From an uncultured bacterium (GTDB lineage: Bacteria; Bacillota; Clostridia; Lachnospirales; Lachnospiraceae): 64,000 nucleotides of DNA. Below are positions 8,541-17,188 of this stretch, piece after piece; within the stretch, counting starts at the first letter, position 1, and every line of letters starts with the position of its first letter. Made by a program: the position numbers and the translations under genes. The notes under the pieces are model-generated. The model worked only from the letters and a program-made list of their open reading frames with translations. It was not told where the DNA came from and ran no database searches. Location: positions 1 to 64,000 of the forward strand of contig CANDBT010000001.1 in the NCBI GenBank assembly GCA_947383005.1. Direction: 5' to 3'.

Positions 8541-8593
8541 TATGCACAGGCCCGCATGTGGAAGTTTGCTGCTGGCGCAGCACGCGGTTCCTG
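8541..8593. repeat. Repeat family 3 fragment fused to a family 1 module
   Basis: ATGCACAGGCCCGC with GTGGAAGTTTGCTGCTGGCGCAG matches the element at 58.7 kb, but its closing arm is replaced by GCGGTTCCTGTAATATAGC, the end of family 1 module 3. The junction shows recombination between two repeat families. Confidence 0.6.
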
Positions 8594-8699
8594 TAATATA
8601 GCTTATCAGAATTTGCGAAGCAAATTCTGATAAAAGGCACAGCTTTTCGTGCCGTAAATCTGATTACAGGGTTCGCGAAGCGGTTCCTGTAATATAGCT
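8594..8699. repeat. Modular palindromic repeat, family 1, copy 2
   Basis: Module 1 TTATCAGAATTTGC/GCAAATTCTGATAA differs from copy 1 by a paired change (T-A to G-C), so the stem stays perfect. Module 2 GGCAC/GTGCC again differs from copy 1 in both arms. Module 3 is ATTACAGG/CCTGTAAT. It lies just beyond the pflA stop codon and may serve as its terminator. Confidence 0.85.
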
Positions 8700-8718
8700 A
8701 AAGTTCAGAAAGAACCTC

Positions 8719-9483
8719 TCAGCGAACTCTCCTTTTTTCATCTATCCGTTCTTCCTTTATTCCCTGGATGATCAACTTTCGTGCGTCCAAAGCTTCTTTT
8801 TTACTTAATGGTTTTATATTTTCTAATGGATAAGGAAGACCCAGCTTCTTATATTTGATTTTTCCCATATCATGGTAAGGAAGAACATCCAGAGCTTCTA
8901 CATTATGCAAAGTACCAATAAATCGTCCCAATTTAACCAAGTTATTTTGTTCATAAGTAATACCCGGAACGATTACATGGCGAAGCCATACGGGAACAGC
9001 CTTTTTGTCCAGATATTTGGCAAAAGCCAGAACCGGTTCCAATTGCTGACCGGTTAGTTTTTTGTGAGATACAGGATCAATGTGTTTGATATCTAGTAAA
9101 ACCAGATTAGTTACTGCTGTCAGCCGGTCAAAACGTTGGATTGTTTCAGGGGAATCGGGATGAAAAGTTATACCAGAAGTGTCAACGCAAGTATGGATGC
9201 CACGTTTAGCAGCCGCAGAAAAAAGTTCTGTTACAAAATCAATCTGTACTAACGGTTCACCTCCGGTAGCGGTAATTCCGCCCTTTTCATAGAAATTCTG
9301 ATTTTTATCATATATGGCCAGAAGTTCTTCTACCGTCATTTCTGTCCCGCCACTGGTTTTCCACGTATCTGGATTATGACAGTACTGGCATCTCATAGGG
9401 CAGCCCTGGAAAAATATTACCAAACGTATGCCGGGACCATCTACAGTGCCAAAACTTTCTATGGAATGAATTCGACCAGTCAT
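8719..9483 (-). CDS. pflA: Pyruvate formate-lyase activating enzyme
   Basis: A 254-residue radical SAM activase. The cluster motif CxxxCxxC is Cys28, Cys32 and Cys35 in GCPMRCQYCHNPD, and the SAM-binding TGGEP motif is present. It uses SAM and a [4Fe-4S] cluster to abstract hydrogen from the glycine of pyruvate formate-lyase under anaerobic conditions. It lies 118 bases downstream of the separate glycyl-radical gene and ends the pflB-radical domain-pflA series on the minus strand. The gap before it holds a hairpin GTGCATCCC/GGGATGCAC (about 9503-9546). Confidence 0.95.
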   Translation of the reverse strand: MTGRIHSIESFGTVDGPGIRLVIFFQGCPMRCQYCHNPDTWKTSGGTEMTVEELLAIYDKNQNFYEKGGITATGGEPLVQIDFVTELFSAAAKRGIHTCVDTSGITFHPDSPETIQRFDRLTAVTNLVLLDIKHIDPVSHKKLTGQQLEPVLAFAKYLDKKAVPVWLRHVIVPGITYEQNNLVKLGRFIGTLHNVEALDVLPYHDMGKIKYKKLGLPYPLENIKPLSKKEALDARKLIIQGIKEERIDEKRRVR

Positions 9484-9601
9484 AAGCTCTCCTTTTTGTT
9501 ATGGTGCATCCCCTGGCCAGTCAGCATAATGATTGACAGGGATGCACGTAAGAATTTAAATCGGACAGAAAAATAAGTGTGAATTTACTGCTGCGCCGTT
9601 G

Positions 9602-9847
9602 TTAAATGGAATCATGAAAAGTACGGGAAATTACTTCGTCCTGCTGTTCTTTCGTCAGTTTATTGAAATTTACTGCATATCCGGATACACGGACGGTCAA
9701 CTGAGGATATTTTTCCGGATGAGCTTGTGCATCCAGCAAGGTTTCTTTGGAAAAAACATTTACATTTAAATGGTGGCCGCCTTTTTGAGCGTAGCCGTCC
9801 AACAAAGTTACCAGGTTATCTACCTGTGCTTCGCTAACTTGAGCCAT
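9602..9847 (-). CDS. Stand-alone glycyl-radical domain of pyruvate formate-lyase (GrcA-like)
   Basis: An 81-residue protein equal to the C-terminal glycyl-radical domain of [23 protein letters not shown] and [11 protein letters not shown], with the radical glycine at Gly56. It has its own AGGAGG and ATG. E. coli GrcA (YfiD) is a related spare-part protein, but there the main enzyme keeps its own domain. Here the upstream large chain ends before this domain, so the small protein should be an obligate subunit. Restored spacing to the large gene, without the inserted repeat, is about 46 bases. Confidence 0.9.
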   Translation of the reverse strand: MAQVSEAQVDNLVTLLDGYAQKGGHHLNVNVFSKETLLDAQAHPEKYPQLTVRVSGYAVNFNKLTKEQQDEVISRTFHDSI

Positions 9848-9890
9848 AATAAAGTCCTCCTATGGTTAAAATGATTGATAATATCTTGTG

Positions 9891-10096
9891 GTTTTATTGC
9901 TACTGCTTACAGGTACCCTATGAACACAACCGCATAAGCCGTTTAAAATTGTCTGCTGGTTCTAAGCGCCGGTGACGCTTGTTTAAAACCAACCGGAACA
10001 GAGTACAAACCGGGGCATATGCTTTGTTTCTATAATTGTATTTCCATGGCTAATCAACAAGATGATTAGCCATGGAGTGGGCAGTAACGTTTTATT
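9891..10096 (+). mobile_element. MITE-like element, family 2 copy B, with 8-bp target duplication
   Basis: The element 9899-10088 begins GCTACTGCTTACAGG and ends GGGCAGTAAC, and is flanked on both sides by GTTTTATT (9891-9898 and 10089-10096). The core stem GGTTCTAAGCGCC...GGTGACGCTTG...AAAACC is followed by AACCGGAACAGAG. The right target copy contains the stop codon of pflB, so insertion occurred at the very end of that gene without changing its last codons. Confidence 0.75.
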
Positions 10097-12185
10097 CCCT
10101 GTCTGCACCGACCATTAAGTTGGGAATGGCGCAGGCTTTATCTACTCCACATTCCAGTTCGACATCAATATCGCCGATGAACAACTGTTCTTCTTTGCCC
10201 AGAGCTCCCGGAATAATAGAAAATGTGTTGGAAATTCCGTCCTGAGCATCTTTAAAGGACAGTTTGGCAACGGAGGCCAGTGATGATACTGCACCATGGG
10301 TATCTCTTTTGTGCATGGGATTTGCGCCAGGTGCGAAAGCTTCCCCCGCTTTCCTGCCGTCGGGTGTCGCTCCGGTGCCCTTACCATACACTACATTAGA
10401 GGTAATCGTCAATATGGAGGTTGTTGGAATTCCTCCGCGGTAACAATGATTTTGTTTGACGTAATTCATGAAGGTGTGCACGACATCTACGGCGATTTGA
10501 TCAACTCGATCATCGTCGTTTCCGTATTTGGGGAAATTCCCGGACACTTCGTAATCAGTGACAATGCCATTTTCATCCCGGATAGTACGGACTTTTCCGT
10601 ATTTGATAGCGGACAGGGAATCGGCTACTACGGAAAGACCGGCGACGCCAGTGGCAAACCAGCGGGTAACGTTCATATCATGCAATGCCATTTGCAGCCG
10701 TTCATAACAATATTTATCGTGCATATAATGAATGATATTCAACGTATTTACATAAACGCCGGCCAGCCATTTCATCATATCTTGGTAGCGTTCCATTACC
10801 TCATCGTACTCCAGATATTCGGAAGTAATGGGACGGTATCTGGGGCCTACCTGCTTTTTGCTGATTTCGTCCACACCCCCATTGATGGCATACAGCAAAC
10901 ATTTGGCCAGATTGGCCCGGGCGCCGAAAAACTGCATTTCCTTGCCGATGCGCATAGATGAAACGCAGCAGGCAATAGCGTAATCGTCGCCGTGAGTAAC
11001 TCGCATTAAATCATCATTTTCATATTGGACAGAGGAAGATTCAATGGAGGTCCGGGCGCAGAACATTTTAAAATTATTCGGAAGCCGGGTAGACCACAAT
11101 ACGGTTAGATTCGGTTCAGGTGCAGTACCAAGATTCTGCAAAGTATGCAAGTATCGATAGGACATTTTTGTTACCATATGGCGTCCGTCGATACCTACAC
11201 CGCCAATAGACTCTGTTACCCAAGTAGGATCTCCGGAAAACAAGGCATTATACTCCGGAGTACGTGCAAATTTTACCAGCCGTAGTTTCATAATAAAATG
11301 ATCTACAAATTCTTGAATTTGTTCTTCGGTAAACGTCCCGTCAGCCAGATCGCGTTCGGCATAAATATCGAGGAAAGTGGATGTTCGGCCTAAAGACATA
11401 GCAGCGCCATTTTGTTCCTTGACAGCGGCGAGGTAGGCGAAATATGTCCACTGGATCGCTTCTTGAACATTGGCAGCAGGACGGGAAATATCATATCCGT
11501 AAATGACGCCCAAATCTTTCAGTTCCTTCAAGGCACGGATTTGCTCTGACAATTCCTCACGAATTCGGATAATATGGGAATACATGGTGCTGCGGGTAGT
11601 CATTTTCTCTTCTTCTTTGTCTTCAATCAGCCGATCTACGCCATAAAGTGCGACTCGCCGGTAATCGCCGATAATCCGTCCGCGTCCATAGGCATCAGGG
11701 AGTCCGGTGATAATGTGGCTGGAACGGCATGCCCGCATTTCAGGAGTATAAGCATCAAAAACGCCTGCATTGTGAGTTTTCCTGTGAATAGTGAAAAATT
11801 TACTGATTTCCGGATCTACTTGATATCCGTTATCACTGCATGCTTTTTCTGCGACACGGATCCCTCCATAGGGCTGCAGAGAGCGTTTAAAAGGTTTGTC
11901 AGTCTGAAAACCGACAATTTTCTCTTTGTTTTTGTCTAAATATCCGGGGCCGTGTGATGTAATTGTGGAAATTATCCGAGTATCCATATCCAGCACGCCG
12001 CCAGCCTCACTTTCCTGACGGCTCAGTTCCATAACCTGTTCCCAAAGGTCAGTGGTGTTTTTTGTCGGTCCGGCCAAAAAAGAATCGTTGCCGTCATAAG
12101 GGGTATAATTTCTTTGGATAAAATCGCGTACATTGATTTCTTTTTCCCAGGGACCAGGTGTAAATGTTTTCCATTCTTGTTTCAT
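10092..12185 (-). CDS. pflB: Pyruvate formate-lyase large chain lacking the glycyl-radical domain
   Basis: A 697-residue formate C-acetyltransferase. The catalytic cysteine pair is Cys406-Cys407 in [12 protein letters not shown]. The N-terminal half is typical ([20 protein letters not shown]). The protein follows PFL up to [12 protein letters not shown], then has about 30 unusual residues and stops at GADRE, where a normal PFL would continue into the glycine domain. It converts pyruvate and CoA to acetyl-CoA and formate. The missing domain is the next gene (9602-9847). The start follows GGAGGTAAC. Confidence 0.93.
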   Translation of the reverse strand: MKQEWKTFTPGPWEKEINVRDFIQRNYTPYDGNDSFLAGPTKNTTDLWEQVMELSRQESEAGGVLDMDTRIISTITSHGPGYLDKNKEKIVGFQTDKPFKRSLQPYGGIRVAEKACSDNGYQVDPEISKFFTIHRKTHNAGVFDAYTPEMRACRSSHIITGLPDAYGRGRIIGDYRRVALYGVDRLIEDKEEEKMTTRSTMYSHIIRIREELSEQIRALKELKDLGVIYGYDISRPAANVQEAIQWTYFAYLAAVKEQNGAAMSLGRTSTFLDIYAERDLADGTFTEEQIQEFVDHFIMKLRLVKFARTPEYNALFSGDPTWVTESIGGVGIDGRHMVTKMSYRYLHTLQNLGTAPEPNLTVLWSTRLPNNFKMFCARTSIESSSVQYENDDLMRVTHGDDYAIACCVSSMRIGKEMQFFGARANLAKCLLYAINGGVDEISKKQVGPRYRPITSEYLEYDEVMERYQDMMKWLAGVYVNTLNIIHYMHDKYCYERLQMALHDMNVTRWFATGVAGLSVVADSLSAIKYGKVRTIRDENGIVTDYEVSGNFPKYGNDDDRVDQIAVDVVHTFMNYVKQNHCYRGGIPTTSILTITSNVVYGKGTGATPDGRKAGEAFAPGANPMHKRDTHGAVSSLASVAKLSFKDAQDGISNTFSIIPGALGKEEQLFIGDIDVELECGVDKACAIPNLMVGADRE

Positions 12186-12201
12186 TTGTTACCTCCTCAG
12201 A

Positions 12202-12298
12202 TGAAATGGTTCGTTTGCTGTTGGCTATTATGGGTCAATTGGTGACAGTTGAAATGGTTCGTTTGCTGTTGGTTATCATGGACCCAATCGGTAATAGT
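12202..12298. repeat. Two-copy 48-bp direct repeat in the pflB leader
   Basis: TGAAATGGTTCGTTTGCTGT begins at 12202 and again at 12250. The first about 32 bases of each unit differ at only two positions and the rest is diverged. The pair sits immediately upstream of the pflB ribosome site, in the untranslated leader on the minus strand. Confidence 0.8.
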
Positions 12299-12437
12299 TC
12301 AAATATTCTCCGCTGTCTGAACTATTACATCATGAATTACGGCTTGCCAATCCATAAAAAATATATTATAGTAGATGTGTGACTCGGTTTTGTTCGATGA
12401 ACATAGCTTAGTATGTACAAAAAGGAGGAAAATTAAT

Positions 12438-12641
12438 ATGCAGATTAATAAAGATATGCTGATTGGTGAGTTGGTTCAGACTCATGAGTTGATTGCGCCC
12501 ATGCTGATGCGTGCCGGTATGCACTGTTTGGGATGTCCTTCTGCACAGGGGGAAACGCTGGAAGAAGCCTGCATGGTCCATGGCATAGACTGTGATACAT
12601 TGGTATCCGGTATTAACGAAGTGCTGGCAGAAAGAGGATGA
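12438..12641 (+). CDS. DUF1858 redox-disulfide domain protein
   Basis: A 67-residue protein of the DUF1858 family (hybrid-cluster-associated disulfide domain). The paired cysteines are Cys30 and Cys33 in [18 protein letters not shown] precedes the ATG by ten bases. These small proteins are thought to have a redox role, often near anaerobic stress genes. Here it is divergent from pflB, but no functional link is shown. It is followed by a GGAGGGCGC/GCGTCCTCC hairpin at 12733-12753. Confidence 0.85.
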   Translation: MQINKDMLIGELVQTHELIAPMLMRAGMHCLGCPSAQGETLEEACMVHGIDCDTLVSGINEVLAERG

Positions 12642-12756
12642 TAATCGGGCAGGAGAAGGTTTTCCCATGCTTGCCGTGCCACGTATGTTGCGTCAGAAGC
12701 AAACGTTGATATGCGGGTCTGTGTATCAAAAAGGAGGGCGCAGCGCGTCCTCCCGA

Positions 12757-12851
12757 GAAAAGGCATATGTTTTTGTGCCGTCCATCCGACTATAGGAAGC
12801 TGTTTTGCTTCCTATAGCTTATCAGAATTTCTTGAATTGTTTTGTCAGATT
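12757..12851. repeat. Family 1 variant repeat, copy 3
   Basis: AAAAGGCATATGTTTTTGTGCCGT (module 2) is followed by ATCCGACTATAGGAAGC...GCTTCCTATAG, the alternative module 3 also found at 38.0 kb, and then a degenerate module 1 (CTTATCAGAATTT). It abuts the stop codon of mecA. Confidence 0.65.
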
Positions 12852-13604
12852 TTATCCTACCAGCATTAATTTTTGCAATGCCGTGTCTTGAACGATTACT
12901 TCGTAGTGTTCCTGATAATAGGCTTCCATAGCGGCCTGCTGACGTACCTTTCCACTGTATTCAGCCAAAATATTGCAGACACGGCTAAATACCAGGGAAT
13001 CTGTGTTCATACTGGATAATACCAGATAATATTGAGAAGTTCCGGGTTTTTTATACAACGTATTGCAGCCCTGATAAATTTCTCCAACAATTTTTCCCAC
13101 AGTGATTACCCGGTCAAGGCTATCAAAGCGATAGATTCTGGTTTGGACAGAAGGAGACTCCGATTTGTCCTCAGATTTCGAAGAGGAAGCAGCAGTTGGA
13201 TTATCCTGTACGGAAATTCCCAGTATATTTTGCTTTAAAAGTTCCATGACCCCATCTGCACCTTCTAAAAATTCATTGGCTATACTGCCAAAGATACTTT
13301 CCGGGTCTTCCTCCGCCATTTGAGAAAATTTGGAGAAGCGAGTATCCAGCTCTTCCGGGTCTTCTATTTTAGTGATCACTAACATTACACTTTCATTGGA
13401 AAGGGGGATAGCCTCTACCATCAATGGGATATCTTCCGCATCAAATCCGACTTCATTGGAGGCCTTTTGAATCATTTCGCGAAACAGATTACGGGCCTTT
13501 TCACTTCCGTAAGCCAGTTCGCCCAAATTTAGATTGCGGATGCTCAAGTCGAAACTGCTTAATGTGCATCGAATCTGGTTCTCATTAATCCGTTCTATTT
13601 TCAT
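12852..13604 (-). CDS. mecA: Adaptor protein MecA
   Basis: A 250-residue MecA-family adaptor. The N-terminal substrate-binding domain begins MKIERINENQIRCTLSSFDL, an acidic, serine-rich linker covers about residues 140-155, and the C-terminal ClpC-binding domain follows (RIYRFDSLDRVITVG). In Bacillota, MecA delivers regulators such as ComK to ClpCP. It has its own predicted promoter at 13670-13699 and lies downstream of an exonuclease gene on the same strand. Confidence 0.9.
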   Translation of the reverse strand: MKIERINENQIRCTLSSFDLSIRNLNLGELAYGSEKARNLFREMIQKASNEVGFDAEDIPLMVEAIPLSNESVMLVITKIEDPEELDTRFSKFSQMAEEDPESIFGSIANEFLEGADGVMELLKQNILGISVQDNPTAASSSKSEDKSESPSVQTRIYRFDSLDRVITVGKIVGEIYQGCNTLYKKPGTSQYYLVLSSMNTDSLVFSRVCNILAEYSGKVRQQAAMEAYYQEHYEVIVQDTALQKLMLVG

Positions 13605-13669
13605 AAGATCACTCCCTTGCTTGTATTATCATCAGTGGAAACTAAAAAAGCACTTAATTCCCTAATTTA

Positions 13670-13699
13670 ATTATAGTATATGATATAAGAAAAAGGCAA
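13670..13699 (-). promoter_or_regulatory. Predicted sigma-A promoter for mecA
   Basis: On the minus strand, TTGCCT (13694-13699) and TATAAT (13670-13675) are separated by 18 bases, about 65 bases before the mecA start codon. Confidence 0.55.
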
Positions 13700-13716
13700 T
13701 TCTTATGTGAAAATTT

Positions 13717-14712
13717 TTAAGAAATAAATGTCTTATTTTTTCGCAGCCGTTTTTCTCTGTTGCGCTTAGTCCTTTTTTTTCGCACTTCGCTTTTGCGGCT
13801 AATGATTTGTTCGGCACCGGAGTTATCGGTTAATTTCAATGTTTTAACTACATAAACCTTCAAATCATCTACCCGTTTCATACGAAGTTTGCCCTTTAAG
13901 TAGCCATGTTCCGGGCAGATCGCTAAAGCGTAGTATATTTTTTGGTTTGGAGTAAACCATCGGATTTTTTTGCGGAGATTTCGTCCGCATTTGTAACATT
14001 TCATTTCAGCTACAGTCCGTTCCTTCAAGGCGTCTTCCTTGGAAGGGAAAACCCGTGATACATATTTTGAATAATCAGGGAACAGGATATGGATTTCCTC
14101 AGCTTTGGAAACGGGTATCCGGTAGTAATCCGTGGATTGATAAAGCAGTAATTGTCCCGGACCGATGTCGGTAATCATCTGCTTTAATACACGACCGGTA
14201 TAGTAAGCGTCATCTAAAGCTCGGTGGAAAGCACGTTCTTCCATAAGGTTCAACTCATTTACGGCTGAGTCTAAAGATGGCTTGGCGCCGTTTTTATAAA
14301 ATATTGCATACAATTTTTGGATATCATAATAAAATAATGGATTAGGAAATGGATTGTCAAGTCCATAATGGTTCATATTTCTCTGAAGTTCGGTTAAATC
14401 CATTGTTCCCCAAGTGCAATAGACGGAATCTTTGCCGCACCAGTTGATAAATGCTTTGACAACCGTAACAAAGTCTTCGCCATGATCCTGCAGTTCAGTC
14501 ATCTTCATGTGGGTGACTTCAGAAATTGCATAGTGCATTTTGGTGTATACCTGGGGCCGGATCAAACGGTGGAATTCATCTACCAGAGAAAAATTGCTGT
14601 CCAGTTTAATTGCACCAATTTCGATAATTTCAAAAGGAAAGTCCTCTATGGAATCGGTTTTGCCGTGAAGGCTTTGGTTCCATTCTAAATCAAATACAAT
14701 ATAGTTTTTCAT
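13717..14712 (-). CDS. 3'-5' exonuclease of the DEDD family with a C-terminal Cys motif
   Basis: A 331-residue protein. The RNase T/DnaQ-type exonuclease domain (about residues 1-180) shows the acidic FDLEW motif (Asp8, Glu10) and HRALDDAYYTGRVL near its end. A C-terminal part has CYKCGRNLRKKIRWF and a second cysteine in AICPEHGY, a probable zinc-binding unit, then a very basic tail likely to touch nucleic acid. It is not the replicative epsilon subunit, being too long and alone. It probably acts in DNA or RNA trimming. Confidence 0.8.
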   Translation of the reverse strand: MKNYIVFDLEWNQSLHGKTDSIEDFPFEIIEIGAIKLDSNFSLVDEFHRLIRPQVYTKMHYAISEVTHMKMTELQDHGEDFVTVVKAFINWCGKDSVYCTWGTMDLTELQRNMNHYGLDNPFPNPLFYYDIQKLYAIFYKNGAKPSLDSAVNELNLMEERAFHRALDDAYYTGRVLKQMITDIGPGQLLLYQSTDYYRIPVSKAEEIHILFPDYSKYVSRVFPSKEDALKERTVAEMKCYKCGRNLRKKIRWFTPNQKIYYALAICPEHGYLKGKLRMKRVDDLKVYVVKTLKLTDNSGAEQIISRKSEVRKKRTKRNREKRLRKNKTFIS

Positions 14713-14767
14713 AATATGCGATTATACCATAAAGAAGGCGGTTTGCATAGGGTTTGGAAAAGAAATC

Positions 14768-15009
14768 AGGAAGTAGTTACTGTTCATGTGCGTTCACAGC
14801 AACTGCAAAAATCCATGAAAATCGCTTGTGGTGGTCCTAAGCGCTAGTGGCGTTTGTTTAGGACGAACCGAAACGGAGTGTAGAGAGATTTTTGCCCGTC
14901 AGCTCAAGTTATACCCAAAGGGCACGATGTCATACGGTCAGCGCAGCAAGTACCCTCGCTTCGCTGGGACAGACTCTGCGCAGACCTATCTGAACAGTAA
15001 CAGGAAGTA
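14768..15009 (+). mobile_element. MITE-like element, family 2 copy C, with perfect ends and target duplication
   Basis: The element 14776-15001 (226 bp) starts GTTACTGTTCA and ends with the exact inverse TGAACAGTAAC, and is flanked by AGGAAGTA on both sides (14768-14775 and 15002-15009). Inside is the family stem TCCTAAGCGC...GTTTAGGA with GAACCGAAACGGAGTGTAGA. It encodes no credible protein, so it would need a transposase in trans. From 15010 to 15578 no gene is seen. Confidence 0.88.
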
Positions 15010-15225
15010 ACCACTCAAACGGGGATATTCTGAGGTGGCGTTGTGGAAAAAAGTTTCCTTGGATTGCCGAGGTTCTATGCCTCTTGCAAAAGCAACCCAG
15101 GAGAATTTTCCAAAACTGGTATTTGTCCGGTAAAAATTATGAAATTGTTTGAATTGTTACATCGGGAGGGGAAATGAAAGGCTAAAATGGTGGAAAATAT
15201 TGACATTTTGGATTGGTATGGATAT

Positions 15226-15280
15226 AAAAGCAAAAAACTTATGAATAAGAATTTAAACTTATTCATAAGTTTTTGCTTTT
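15226..15280 (-). terminator. Strong long-stem terminator
   Basis: AAAAGCAAAAAACTTATGAATAAG is followed after 8 bases by its near-perfect inverse. Poly-A/T at both ends makes it usable in either direction. It is about 300 bases beyond the end of the minus-strand secreted-protein gene. Confidence 0.6.
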
Positions 15281-15435
15281 GTTTATGTTTTCCTAGATAT
15301 TATGTTCAATTATCAAATATGTGAATATCTAGGAGCGAATATTAGGTAAAAGCTTGTAATTTACTATTTTGCAAAGTTGACTTTCCTGGGTGAAATATCA
15401 ACGACTATTTGGGGTTATGGAAATATGTTCTTTTT

Positions 15436-15472
15436 AACTGGAATTTTGACAGATGGAGTTAAAATTCCAGTT
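15436..15472. other. 12-bp perfect inverted repeat
   Basis: AACTGGAATTTT and AAAATTCCAGTT flank a 13-base loop in an AT-rich gene-free stretch. It could be a terminator or binding site; no T tract follows. Confidence 0.4.
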
Positions 15473-15578
15473 GTGAGTTGTTTTGGCGGAAGATGAAGTT
15501 ATTAACTTTTGCCATGTTGATTTTTCTCTAAATTCATAAAAAGAAAAACAGTTGTTTATGCTATATTTCATTGGAGCT

Positions 15579-16085
15579 TTAAGGAAAGCTTAGTCCTGAA
15601 GAAGTTGAAGTTCTTGATTCATGTCCGCTTCCGTTTAATTCAGAAACAGAAAAAGAACTTCTTATGCGATATTCTCCGGCGCTTAAAGAACCGACTTTGT
15701 AAGAAGCGCTGGCTATGGTAAGAGCAGTATTAGGATAGTCGGTTTTTAGCCACTCAAAATCTTCAGTAGTTATACTTTTCCATGAATTATCTTCCAATTT
15801 TTGTAATGAAACGGACATGTAGATTTTTTCCATTTCCACATGGCAATTGATTTCTGAATAGAGTTTTAAGGTACTGGAGTTTACTTTGGTTAAATCTAAT
15901 TCTATTGAAGAAACCAAAGCGCTTCTGGGCGAAGCATAAATTCTGACAGAATTCGCTGTTTTATACATTTTAATCTCATTATCGTCAGATGGCTTATTTG
16001 TCTGCGCATAAGCAGTCATGATAAAAGATAACATCAAGATTGCTGTGATACATAATGTAAGGCTCTTTTTGATATATTTTTTCAT
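15579..16085 (-). CDS. Secreted hypothetical protein (DUF6147-like)
   Basis: A 168-residue protein with a clear signal peptide (MKKYIKKSLTLCITAILML, cleavage after AYA near residue 27). The mature part is strand-rich: NSVRIYASPRSALVSSIELD, MEKIYMSVSLQKLEDNSWK and AGEYRIRSSFSVSELNG suggest a beta-sandwich. It resembles small secreted proteins of the DUF6147 type in Clostridia, a tentative match from memory. It lies 95 bases downstream of the DUF4367 gene on the same strand. Function unknown. Confidence 0.6.
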   Translation of the reverse strand: MKKYIKKSLTLCITAILMLSFIMTAYAQTNKPSDDNEIKMYKTANSVRIYASPRSALVSSIELDLTKVNSSTLKLYSEINCHVEMEKIYMSVSLQKLEDNSWKSITTEDFEWLKTDYPNTALTIASASYKVGSLSAGEYRIRSSFSVSELNGSGHESRTSTSSGLSFP

Positions 16086-16180
16086 ATAAATTTCTCCCCA
16101 TTTTTAATCTTAAAAGTATAAAAAGATATTTTGTTAAACAACTAATATTTTACATATAAAAAATTTGGTATAACAGATGC

Positions 16181-17026
16181 CTATAGATAGACTAATGATT
16201 CGACAATTTTAATAAATTCATCTTTTTCCATTATTCCGGCAAAATAGTAAGAAGCATTTTCATTTTCAATGGTTACACTATATTCAATTTCTCCATTCTT
16301 TAACAAATTCTCTTCTACATTCAGATCATCATCCAGCCATTTATTATATATGCTTTCGCTGATATTTCGGTCAGATTCGATTGATACAATAGAACTATCA
16401 TTTAATAGCTTATTTTCTTTTAATAAGATATATTTTCCGTTATATTGAAATCGTATCAAAGAATGCATATCATCAATTTCGAAATCATAAAAGTCCATAC
16501 CTTCCGGTATATAGTTTAAGATTAATACAGGTATATCCAAGTGCTGGCCAGTTTGGTTGTAGGCATTATCTAAACTATCCAGTTTTGTATTGATAGTGAT
16601 ATTATGCCTGATTAAAATATTTCGATTTTTAATATTAGGATATATTGTATGTCCATAGCTGCTTTTCCCAATAACGCTGATACTAGGCCCCAACAGCAAA
16701 ACACAAGCTAAAGCAGCCAGTACAAAGGTTTTTTTATGGCGTTTTACATCAAAAGATTCCCGATTTTCCCATTTGCGCCTTTTATCATAAGTTTCCTGGT
16801 CTATAGGTTTTTTGCCTTCAGAATTTAAGCGGAGCATTAAGAGTTCGAATTTTAAATCCAGTTCCTCGTCAGTTTCGGTGTTTTTTTCTGGATTTTCGGA
16901 TTCTTCTTTGCTTTGCTGCATGGCATCCCTTGCAGTTCGGATTAAATTTGCTTCATCGTAGCCGAGTATTTTTTGGAGTTTAGATTTTTCATGGTTGATT
17001 TGCTCGTCGTCGTTTTGTTTTTTCAC
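16181..17026 (-). CDS. DUF4367-type single-pass membrane protein
   Basis: A 281-residue protein with a charged cytoplasmic N-terminus (about 1-95), one membrane segment TFVLAALACVLLLGPSISV, and an outside domain with the DUF4367 features (NYIPEGMDFYDFEID, YNGKYILLKE, and the closing EFIKIVESLVYL). Proteins of this type often accompany ECF sigma factors and may act as anti-sigma or sensing partners. A sigma-70-like gene lies 1.5 kb away on the same strand, beyond murG. The pairing is inferred only. Confidence 0.7.
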   Translation of the reverse strand: MKKQNDDEQINHEKSKLQKILGYDEANLIRTARDAMQQSKEESENPEKNTETDEELDLKFELLMLRLNSEGKKPIDQETYDKRRKWENRESFDVKRHKKTFVLAALACVLLLGPSISVIGKSSYGHTIYPNIKNRNILIRHNITINTKLDSLDNAYNQTGQHLDIPVLILNYIPEGMDFYDFEIDDMHSLIRFQYNGKYILLKENKLLNDSSIVSIESDRNISESIYNKWLDDDLNVEENLLKNGEIEYSVTIENENASYYFAGIMEKDEFIKIVESLVYL

Positions 17027-17100
17027 AAATTATCCTCTCTTATGCTCGTCAGTATTCATGGTTTTCCAGCGTTTCCATGAGTTTCCGAAAGATTTCGGGG

Positions 17101-17128
17101 TTGACTTTTTTGATGTTGTGGTTACTAT
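17101..17128 (+). promoter_or_regulatory. Predicted promoter for murG
   Basis: TTGACT (17101-17106) and TACTAT (17123-17128) are separated by 16 bases, 60 bases before the murG ATG. Confidence 0.4.
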
Positions 17129-17188
17129 ATATTTAAGAGACGAAAAGCATCTTCACATAGTACAGCCAAACATAAATGGAGGCATTTT

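Noticed and set aside
10296..10961. Long plus-strand open frame opposite pflB.
   Set aside because: It mirrors conserved pflB codons and has no ribosome site; it is a shadow frame.
14828..15010. Open frame of 60 codons, with a near copy at 46567.
   Set aside because: Both lie inside the MITE-like elements, vary freely, and have no ribosome site.
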